From the NCBI GenBank assembly GCA_021779875.1, contig JAJXZV010000316.1:1-14501 (forward strand): 14,501 nt of DNA, in the 5' to 3' direction. The translations under genes were made by a program, and so were the position numbers. The stretch is from Pseudomonadota bacterium. GTDB lineage: Bacteria; Pseudomonadota; Gammaproteobacteria; Steroidobacterales; Steroidobacteraceae. The number at the start of each line of letters is the position of its first letter. The stretch's first letter is position 1. The notes beneath the pieces are model-generated. The model ran no database searches. It had not been told where the DNA came from and worked only from the letters and a program-made list of their open reading frames with translations. Below are positions 1 to 5,493 of this stretch, piece after piece.

Positions 1-597
1 GGCTGGCGCACCCGCGGCGTCGGCGCCGCGCCGGTGCGCGCCGCCATCGAGCGATCCTACGACACCAAGGCGCGCGCGCAGCGCCGCGCGCTCGATGCGC
101 TGCGCGCCGGCTTGCCGGCCGATGCCGTGGTGTTCAGCGACATGACGCAGATCGCCTACCTCGGCAACGACGCCTTCCCGACGGACGCCCCGGACCGGTG
201 GTTCCACCCGGCCGGCTACGGCACCTTGGGCTACGCCCTGCCGGCGGCGATCGGCGCCAAGATCGCCCGTCCCGGGCGCGCCGTGGCGGCGCTCGCCGGC
301 GATTTCGGGCTGCAATTCACCCTGCCCGAACTGATGACGGCGGTGGAGCACGGGCTCGCGCTGCCGGTCGTCGTATGGAACAATGCCGCGCTCGGCCAGA
401 TCCGCGACGACATGGCCAACGCCGGCATCCCGCTCACCGGCGTGGTCGCCCGCAATCCCGACTTCGTCGCGCTCGCCGCCGCCTGCGGCGCCGCCGGGGT
501 GCGCGTCGCGACCCCCGCCGCCCTGACCGCGGCGCTGCGCGCCGCGCTCGCCGCGAGCGGCCCGACCCTGATCGAGGTCGCCGCCGGCGAGTTCTAG
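1..597 (+). CDS. Thiamine-diphosphate-dependent enzyme, acetolactate-synthase/2-oxoacid-decarboxylase family, C-terminal part
   Basis: The reading frame is open from base 1, so the 5' end lies outside the window; 198 codons plus a TAG stop are visible. The visible part is the C-terminal thiamine-diphosphate (ThDP) domain. It has a GYGTLGYALPAAIGAK segment, a GDF triplet at bases 298-306 and an NN pair at 379-384, which together form the ThDP/Mg2+ motif (usually GDG, about 25 residues, then NN). Members of this superfamily decarboxylate or ligate 2-oxo acids in the cytoplasm. The DMTQIAY start of the domain and ALGQIRDDM after NN remind me of 5-guanidino-2-oxopentanoate decarboxylases (AruI-like, arginine transaminase pathway), but that is recall and not a search; a biosynthetic acetolactate synthase is the alternative. 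It converges on the dehydratase gene with 36 bp between stops. The family call is firm; the substrate is not known. Confidence 0.85.
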   Translation, partial: GWRTRGVGAAPVRAAIERSYDTKARAQRRALDALRAGLPADAVVFSDMTQIAYLGNDAFPTDAPDRWFHPAGYGTLGYALPAAIGAKIARPGRAVAALAGDFGLQFTLPELMTAVEHGLALPVVVWNNAALGQIRDDMANAGIPLTGVVARNPDFVALAAACGAAGVRVATPAALTAALRAALAASGPTLIEVAAGEF

Positions 598-633
598 TCC
601 CAAGGGCGCTTCCGGCCGGGGCCGCGGCGCGCC

Positions 634-1578
634 TCAGCCGAGCAGCGCCGCCACCTGTGGCGACGGATTGCCGCCGCAGAACAGCACCACCGTGGGCCGG
701 CCGGCGTAGCGCGCGGCCTCGCGCCGATACGCGGCGAGCGCCACGCCGCTCGCCCCTTCCATGACCCAGCCGTGGGCGCGGCCGAAGCGCATGGCCTCGA
801 GGATCTCCGGCTCGCTCACCAGCACCCCGTGGTGCATGACCTCGCGGCACAGCTCGAAGGTGATCGATCCGGGCTCGACGCCGCCCGCGGTGCTCTCGCT
901 CAGCGTCGGCAGCTCCGGCGCCTCGACGATGCGCCCGGCGCGCAGCGATTCGTACAGCACCGCGGAGTTCCGCGGCCAACAGCCCACCACCTCGACCTGC
1001 GGCGCGTGCTGTTTCAAGTAGCTGCCGATGCCGCTGATCAGGCCGCCGCCGCCGGTGGCGATGAACACCGCCGCGAGCCCGGGGACCTGGCGCAGCAGTT
1101 CCACGCCGAGGGTGCCCTGTCCGGCCACCACGTAGGGGTCGTTGTACGGCGAGACGTAGGCGCGGCCGGTCTCGCGCGCGGCGTCGCGCGCCGCCACCTC
1201 GGCGGCGAGCGGGTCGTCGCCCACGATGCGGATGCGCGCGCCGAGGGCGGCGATGCGCTCGCGCTTGGCCGCGCCGACCTGCGAGCAGAGGAACACTTCG
1301 GCGTCGATGCCGAGCGCCTGCGCGGCGGTGGCGACCCCGAGCCCGTGGTTGCCCGTCGAGGAGGTGATCACGCCGGCCGCGGCCTGCGCCGCCCCAAGGC
1401 TCATGAGCTTGTTGGTGGCGCCGCGCAGCTTGAAGGCGCCGGTCACCTGCAGCTGCTCGAGCTTGACCAGCGCCCCGGCGCCCGAGCCGGGCAGCGGCGC
1501 GACCGGCGTCTCGCGCGCCAGGCGGTAGATGCGCCCCGCGGCCTCCTCGACCAGCGGCGCGATGTCGCGGCTCAGCAT
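634..1578 (-). CDS. PLP-dependent serine/threonine dehydratase-like enzyme (fold type II)
   Basis: A 314-residue protein of the tryptophan-synthase-beta/threonine-dehydratase fold. Visible motifs are GAFKLRGA with the PLP Schiff-base lysine K50, the SSTGNHG substrate loop (73-79), the tetraglycine phosphate-binding loop GGGG at 176-179 and CGGN at 301-304. It has no C-terminal ACT-like regulatory domain, and its length fits catabolic or single-domain dehydratases rather than biosynthetic IlvA (about 500 residues). Such enzymes remove ammonia from L-serine, L-threonine or related hydroxyamino acids to give 2-oxo acids. Related enzymes act on 3-hydroxyaspartate or in hydroxyectoine breakdown (EutB), and I cannot separate these by eye. 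The start is ATG with a weak purine-rich GATGAG upstream. The gene is divergent from the class V aminotransferase-like gene with only 34 bp between them, so the two probably share control. Confidence 0.88.
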   Translation of the reverse strand: MLSRDIAPLVEEAAGRIYRLARETPVAPLPGSGAGALVKLEQLQVTGAFKLRGATNKLMSLGAAQAAAGVITSSTGNHGLGVATAAQALGIDAEVFLCSQVGAAKRERIAALGARIRIVGDDPLAAEVAARDAARETGRAYVSPYNDPYVVAGQGTLGVELLRQVPGLAAVFIATGGGGLISGIGSYLKQHAPQVEVVGCWPRNSAVLYESLRAGRIVEAPELPTLSESTAGGVEPGSITFELCREVMHHGVLVSEPEILEAMRFGRAHGWVMEGASGVALAAYRREAARYAGRPTVVLFCGGNPSPQVAALLG

Positions 1579-1594
1579 GGGAACGCGCTCATCT

Positions 1595-1603
1595 TGATAT
1601 TAT
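1595..1603 (+). promoter_or_regulatory. Candidate extended -10 promoter for the class V aminotransferase-like gene
   Basis: TGATATTAT reads as an extended -10: TG, one base, then TATTAT (5 of 6 to TATAAT). It lies in the only AT-rich patch between the divergent genes. No convincing -35 is seen. Transcription would begin about base 1609-1611, only 2-4 bases before the ATG at 1613. No Shine-Dalgarno sequence precedes that ATG (the bases before it are C-rich), so the mRNA may be leaderless. This is inference from sequence alone. Confidence 0.45.
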
Positions 1604-1607
1604 GCCA
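1599..1607 (-). promoter_or_regulatory. Candidate extended -10 promoter for the dehydratase-like gene
   Basis: On the minus strand TGGCATAAT is again an extended -10 (TG, one base, CATAAT; 5 of 6 to consensus). It overlaps the plus-strand element by five bases, so RNA polymerase could not occupy both at once. The predicted start near base 1592 gives a leader of about 14 bases to the dehydratase ATG. No -35 of note is seen. Confidence 0.4.
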
Positions 1608-1612
1608 CCCCC

Positions 1613-2839
1613 ATGACCTACACCGCAGCGCACGCGGCGCGCAGCCGCGAAGACTTTCCCGCCCTGAAGCAGCGCCACGACGGCCGCGAGCTCGTGTTTC
1701 TCGACGGCCCCGGCGGCGTGCAGGTGCCGAACGCGGTCATCGCCGCGGTGAGCGACCTGTACGCGACCTGCAACGTGAACACCCACGGCGCATTCGCGCC
1801 GTCGCGGGAGGTGGACCGGCGCATGCAGGCCGCGCGCGCCGCGGTCGCGGACTTCCTGGGCGCCGCCGGGCCGCAGTGCATCTCCTTCGGTCAGAACATG
1901 ACCACCCTGAACTTCGCCCTGGCCCACGCGCTCGGCCGCACCTTCGAGCCGGGCGACGAGGTGGTCATCACGCAGCTCGATCACGAGGCCAATCGCGGCC
2001 CGTGGCTCGGGCTCGAACGGCACGGCGTGCGGGTGCGCGAGGCGCGGCTGCTGCCCACGGGCCGGCTCGATCCGGCCGACCTCGCGCAGCAGATCACGCC
2101 GCGCACCCGGCTGCTCGCGCTCGGCGCCTCCTCGAACGCGCTCGGCACGGTCAACGACCTGGCGCTCGCGCGGCGCCTGACCCGGGCGGTCGGCGCGTTG
2201 CTCGTGATCGACGCCGTGCACTACGCGCCGCACTTCCCGATCGACGTGGGCGCGCTCGATCCGGACTTCCTGCTGTGCTCGGCCTACAAGTTCTACGGGC
2301 CGCACGTCGGCATCCTGTACGCGCGGCCCGGCGCGCTCGAGCGGCTGCCCACGGACCGCCTGAGCACCCAGGAACCCGGAGCGCCCTATCGCATCGAGAC
2401 CGGCACGCTCAACCACGCGGCCATCCACGGGGTGAGCGCCGCCATCGACTACCTCGCCGGCTGGGGCCGGGGCTCGACCCGGCGCGAGCGGCTCCTCGAT
2501 GCCATGACCGGCATCGCCGCCTACGAGCACGGCCTGGCCGCGCACTACCACGAGGCCGTCGGGCGGCTGCCGGGGGTGCGCGTCTGGGGCCCGGATTTCG
2601 CCTCCCCGGCGCGCGCACCGACCGTGTCCATCACCCTCGAGAAGCACACCGCGGCCGAGGCTGCGGCCGCGCTCGGCGCCGAGGGGGTGTGCGTGTGGGA
2701 CGGGAATTTCTACGCCGCGCGCGCGGTCGAGGTCCTGGGCCTCGCGGATCGCGGCGGGCTGCTGCGCACCGGCGTGTCCATGTACTCGACCGAGGCGGAC
2801 ATCGAGCGGCTGCTGGCGGGGTTGGGAAAGCTCGCCTGA
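1613..2839 (+). CDS. Class V aminotransferase, cysteine-desulfurase-like family (VC1184-type)
   Basis: A 408-residue fold-type I PLP enzyme. PLP-site motifs are D200-A-V-H203 and the Schiff-base lysine K226 in CSAYKFYGPH; Q94 in FGQNMT and H124 in DHEAN fit the ring-contact positions. General resemblance is to SufS/CsdA and to the family I recall as TIGR01976 (VC1184 subfamily). SufS/CsdA enzymes end with a segment like RTGHHCA, whose Cys takes the persulfide. Here the matching segment, after GVCVWD, is GNFYA, with Tyr367 at the Cys position; the nearest Cys is C360. True cysteine desulfurase activity is therefore doubtful, and a lyase, epimerase or transaminase role is possible. The ATG at 1613 has no visible ribosome-binding site. 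The gene is divergent from a dehydratase-like gene and 43 bp upstream of hppD. Confidence 0.88.
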   Translation: MTYTAAHAARSREDFPALKQRHDGRELVFLDGPGGVQVPNAVIAAVSDLYATCNVNTHGAFAPSREVDRRMQAARAAVADFLGAAGPQCISFGQNMTTLNFALAHALGRTFEPGDEVVITQLDHEANRGPWLGLERHGVRVREARLLPTGRLDPADLAQQITPRTRLLALGASSNALGTVNDLALARRLTRAVGALLVIDAVHYAPHFPIDVGALDPDFLLCSAYKFYGPHVGILYARPGALERLPTDRLSTQEPGAPYRIETGTLNHAAIHGVSAAIDYLAGWGRGSTRRERLLDAMTGIAAYEHGLAAHYHEAVGRLPGVRVWGPDFASPARAPTVSITLEKHTAAEAAAALGAEGVCVWDGNFYAARAVEVLGLADRGGLLRTGVSMYSTEADIERLLAGLGKLA

Positions 2840-2882
2840 TTCGTGAGAAAATGCGGCATCGATATCAGCGAGGTCCGATGCC

Positions 2883-3950
2883 ATGAGCTCCGCGCCGGCC
2901 GCCGCCCCGCCCCAGGGGCTTGCCAATCCCATGCACACCGACGGGTTCGAGTTCGTCGAATACGCCGCCCCCGATCCGCAGATGCTGCGCCGCCTGTTCG
3001 AGCGCATGGGCTCGCCCGCGGTGGCCCGGCATCGGTCCAAGGACGTGACGCTGCACCGGCAGGGCGACGTGAACTTCATCATCAACGCCGAACCGGACAG
3101 CTTCGCTCAGGGCTTCGCGCGCGCCCACGGACCGTGCGCCTGCGCCATGGCGTTTCGAGTGGCCGACGCGGCCCTGGCCCACCGGCGCGCGCTCGAGCTC
3201 GGTGCAACCCCGGGCCCCGTGACCGCCGGCCCGATGGAACTCAACATCCCCTCGATCGTCGGCATCGGCGGCAGCCTCATCTACCTGGTCGATCGCTACG
3301 GCGAGCGCACCATCTACGACGTGGACTTCGTGCCGATGCCCGATGCCGGCCCGGCCGGCGTCGGCCTCACCGCGATCGACCACCTCACGCACAATGTCCG
3401 GCGCGGCAACCTGTCCGTGTGGGCGGGTTTCTACGAGCGGCTGTTCAATTTCCGGGAGATCCGCTATTTCAGCATCGAGGGCCGGCAGACCGGCCTGTTC
3501 TCGCGCGCCCTGACCTCCCCCTGCGGCAAGATCCGCATCCCGATCAACGAGAGCCAGGACGACAAGAGCCAGATCGAGGAGTACCTGCACGAGTACAAGG
3601 GCGAGGGCATCCAGCACATCGCGCTCGCCACCGACGACATCTACCGCACGGTGGATGCGCTGCGCGCGCGGGGCGTGGAATTCCAGGACACCCCGGACGC
3701 CTACTACGAGGGCGTGGAGGCGCGCGTCGCCGGACATCGGGAGGACGTCGCCGAGCTCGCCCGCCGGCGCATCCTGATCGACGGCAGCGCCCGACAGGGC
3801 ATCCTGCTGCAGATCTTCACCAAGAACGCCATCGGCCCGATCTTCTTCGAGATCATCCAGCGCAAGGGCAACGAGGGCTTCGGCGAGGGCAACTTCCAGG
3901 CCCTGTTCGAGTCGATCGAGCTCGACCAGCAGCGCCGCGGGGTGATTTGA
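2883..3950 (+). CDS. hppD: 4-hydroxyphenylpyruvate dioxygenase
   Basis: A 355-residue cytoplasmic non-heme Fe(II) enzyme that turns 4-hydroxyphenylpyruvate plus O2 into homogentisate and CO2, the second step of tyrosine catabolism and the entry to pyomelanin or plastoquinone-type routes. The sequence shows the two vicinal-oxygen-chelate halves. The Fe ligands fall in IDHLTHNV (H167), IQHIAL (H245) and FFEIIQR (E323), matching His161/His240/Glu322 of the Pseudomonas enzyme. The C-terminal GFGEGNFQALFESIE signature and the overall length are typical. The ATG at 2883 is preceded by AGG at 2871-2873 with a 9-base gap; an ATG at 2878 runs straight into a stop. No homogentisate dioxygenase (hmgA) or fumarylacetoacetase is adjacent. 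It may be co-transcribed with the gene 43 bp upstream. Confidence 0.97.
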   Translation: MSSAPAAAPPQGLANPMHTDGFEFVEYAAPDPQMLRRLFERMGSPAVARHRSKDVTLHRQGDVNFIINAEPDSFAQGFARAHGPCACAMAFRVADAALAHRRALELGATPGPVTAGPMELNIPSIVGIGGSLIYLVDRYGERTIYDVDFVPMPDAGPAGVGLTAIDHLTHNVRRGNLSVWAGFYERLFNFREIRYFSIEGRQTGLFSRALTSPCGKIRIPINESQDDKSQIEEYLHEYKGEGIQHIALATDDIYRTVDALRARGVEFQDTPDAYYEGVEARVAGHREDVAELARRRILIDGSARQGILLQIFTKNAIGPIFFEIIQRKGNEGFGEGNFQALFESIELDQQRRGVI

Positions 3951-3974
3951 CCGACCCGGGCCCCGGCGCGAGGG

Positions 3975-4004
3975 TTGAACTCGCCGCCGGCGGCCTTATC
4001 TAAT
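3975..4004 (+). promoter_or_regulatory. Candidate sigma70-type promoter of the TPR-like protein gene
   Basis: TTGAAC (3975-3980, 4 of 6 to TTGACA) is separated by 18 bases from TCTAAT (3999-4004, 5 of 6 to TATAAT). The predicted start near 4011 gives a leader of about 34 bases before the ATG at 4045, and places the 4013-4027 palindrome at the very start of the transcript. The in-frame ATG at 4003 overlaps this -10 and is therefore unlikely to be translated. Confidence 0.45.
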
Positions 4005-4012
4005 GCGCAACT

Positions 4013-4027
4013 GGGTCGATTCGACCC
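4013..4027. repeat. Short perfect palindrome in the leader of the TPR-like gene
   Basis: GGGTCGA-T-TCGACCC is a 7-base perfect inverted repeat around one central base, directly after the predicted transcription start and just before the GGGAG ribosome-binding site (4032-4036). It could be an operator for a dimeric repressor or a small 5' hairpin. Nothing identifies a regulator. Confidence 0.4.
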
Positions 4028-4044
4028 CTTTGGGAGCCTGCACC

Positions 4045-4881
4045 ATGCGTAGACTGATTGCCGCCACCCTCGCCGCGACGGCCCTGGCCCTGACCGCCTC
4101 CCTGGGCGGCGTGGCGCGAGCGGCGGATGCCGATCCCACCCTGCACCAGATCTACGCGGCGGCCGAGGGCGGCCACCTCGATCAGGCGCAGCAGATGATC
4201 GAGCAGGTGCTGCGCGACCACCCGAAGAGCGCCAAGGCCCATTACGTGCAGGCGGAGCTGTTCGCCCGTGAGGGCAAGCTCGGCCTCGCGCGCGCCGAGT
4301 TCAAGGAGGCCGAAACCCTGGAGCCCGGCCTGCCGTTCGCGAAGCCGCAGTCGGTGCAGGCGCTCAAGGGCCAGCTCGGGCTCGGCACCGCCCTGCGCGC
4401 CGGCGAGCCGCAGCGCGTGATCGTCGCGGGCGAACCGCGCGCGCCGCACTTTCCCTGGGGCACGCTGCTCGTGCTGATCGCCGCGGTCGGGGTGCTGTGG
4501 CTGCTCTTTCGCCGTCGCCAGCCCGTCGTGTACACGGCGGCGCCGGGCCCCGTCTATGGCGGCCCGGCCGGTTACGGCGGCGCAGGCCCCTACGGCGCGC
4601 CGCCGATGGGCCCGATGGCCGGACCGTCCGGCGGACTGGGCTCGACCATCGCGGGCGGCCTCGCGTCCGGTCTGGCGGTCGGCGCCGGCGTGGTCGCGGG
4701 CGAGGAACTGGCGCACCACTTCCTCGACGGCAATCACGCGGGAACCCCGCTGCCGCCGCCGGCGAGCGATGGCACCGAGTGGCGCGACTCGAATGGCGAC
4801 ATGGGCGGCTCCGATTTCGGCGTCGGCGACGCGGGCTCCTGGGACGATGGCGGCTCGGGCGGCGGCGGCGATTGGAACTGA
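4045..4881 (+). CDS. Exported/membrane-anchored TPR-like protein with glycine-rich C-terminus
   Basis: A 278-residue protein. Residues 1-26 form a signal peptide (MRRL, a hydrophobic stretch, then a cleavage-like ARA before ADADP). Residues 31-95 are helical and TPR-like: an EGGHLDQAQQMIEQVL helix pair followed by KAHYVQAELFAREGKLGLARAEF. Residues 137-155 form a membrane segment followed by RRR. The rest is Gly/Pro/Tyr-rich, with a GLASGLAVGAGVVAGEELAHH segment (204-225) and an acidic Gly/Asp/Trp tail. I chose the ATG at 4045 because GGGAG lies 8 bases upstream and the signal peptide begins there; an in-frame ATG at 4003 adds 14 unlikely residues. Function is unknown. The layout (periplasmic TPR-like domain, membrane helix, flexible tail) suggests an envelope adaptor. 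It is transcribed from its own candidate promoter. Confidence 0.85.
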   Translation: MRRLIAATLAATALALTASLGGVARAADADPTLHQIYAAAEGGHLDQAQQMIEQVLRDHPKSAKAHYVQAELFAREGKLGLARAEFKEAETLEPGLPFAKPQSVQALKGQLGLGTALRAGEPQRVIVAGEPRAPHFPWGTLLVLIAAVGVLWLLFRRRQPVVYTAAPGPVYGGPAGYGGAGPYGAPPMGPMAGPSGGLGSTIAGGLASGLAVGAGVVAGEELAHHFLDGNHAGTPLPPPASDGTEWRDSNGDMGGSDFGVGDAGSWDDGGSGGGGDWN

Positions 4882-4889
4882 CGACGGAC

Positions 4890-4913
4890 GCGGCGCGCCA
4901 CCCGGCGCGCCGC
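4890..4913. terminator. Strong hairpin between convergent genes (bidirectional terminator candidate)
   Basis: A perfect 10-bp GC-only stem (4890-4899 pairing with 4904-4913) closes a 4-base ACCC loop. It begins 8 bases after the TPR-like gene stop and ends 5 bases before the stop of the DsbA-fold gene on the other strand. There is no T-run on either side, so it is not a textbook intrinsic terminator, but its symmetric position between converging genes fits a shared terminator or mRNA 3'-end stabiliser. Confidence 0.6.
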
Positions 4914-4918
4914 CTCCC

Positions 4919-5488
4919 TCACGGGTAGGCGTGCCTGACCGCGCGCGCCAGATGCTCCTCGAGCTCGAGCAGACCCGCGGCGAGGTCCCGGCCCGCGAGA
5001 TCCTGCGCGGCGCCGCCCAGGAAGAACGCGGGCGACGCGCGCACGTGGCTGCGGCGGCCCCCGTCCAGGTGTTCGCGCACCTTCTGTAGGTAGATGCGGT
5101 CGTCCATTTCGACCGCATAGCGGGCCATGTCGAGCCCCAGCGACTCGGCGTGCCGCTGCAGATCCTTCGCGGTCAGATGCGCCTGATGGGCGAACAGCAG
5201 ATCGTGCATCGGCCAGAAGCGTCCCTGCGCGGCGGCGGCCTCGGCCGCCTCGGCGGCGAGCAGCGCCTGCGGGTGCAGCGCCTCAGAAGGGAAATGCCGG
5301 TAGATGAAGCGGATCTGATTCGGGAACCGGTCGAGCAGCCGCCGCACGATCGGCGCCGCCTGCCGGCAGGCCTGACTCTGAAAATCCCCGTACTCGACCA
5401 GCACGACCCGGGCATGCTCCGGCCCCAGCGAATGATCCGTCGGCTCCGGCGGCTCCGCCAAGGGAATCGAGTGCGATCGCGTGGTCAT
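4919..5488 (-). CDS. DsbA-family thioredoxin-fold protein with an atypical single-Cys active site
   Basis: A 189-residue protein with the DsbA/Thioredoxin_4 layout: beta strand VVLVEYGDF, active-site helix, alpha-helical insert (about 70-130) and a cis-proline loop ASPAFFLGG (P153). The family motif is normally FxCPxC with both Cys present. Here it reads FQSQAC: the first, normally nucleophilic, Cys is Ser38 (AGT codon, bases 5375-5377) and only Cys41 remains. It is the only Cys in the protein. There is no signal peptide, so it is probably cytoplasmic. It cannot be an ordinary dithiol oxidase; possible roles are thiol binding, a glutathione-linked activity or a structural/chaperone role. It starts 5 bp after the htpG stop on the same strand and is very probably co-transcribed with htpG. 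The fold call is firm; the function is open. Confidence 0.88.
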   Translation of the reverse strand: MTTRSHSIPLAEPPEPTDHSLGPEHARVVLVEYGDFQSQACRQAAPIVRRLLDRFPNQIRFIYRHFPSEALHPQALLAAEAAEAAAAQGRFWPMHDLLFAHQAHLTAKDLQRHAESLGLDMARYAVEMDDRIYLQKVREHLDGGRRSHVRASPAFFLGGAAQDLAGRDLAAGLLELEEHLARAVRHAYP

Positions 5489-5493
5489 CGGCG

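Noticed and set aside
772..2886. A 704-residue plus-strand frame
   Set aside because: It runs antisense to the dehydratase-like gene and then out of frame through the class V gene. Its composition is Arg/Ala-rich with no motif; both overlapped genes have clear catalytic residues.
4003..4044. ATG at 4003 as start of the TPR-like protein
   Set aside because: It overlaps the likely -10 element, has no ribosome-binding site and would bury the signal peptide behind 14 residues.
4540..4880. Glycine-rich repetitive codons as a tandem DNA repeat
   Set aside because: No fixed repeat unit is present; it is low-complexity coding sequence for the Gly/Pro/Tyr-rich tail.
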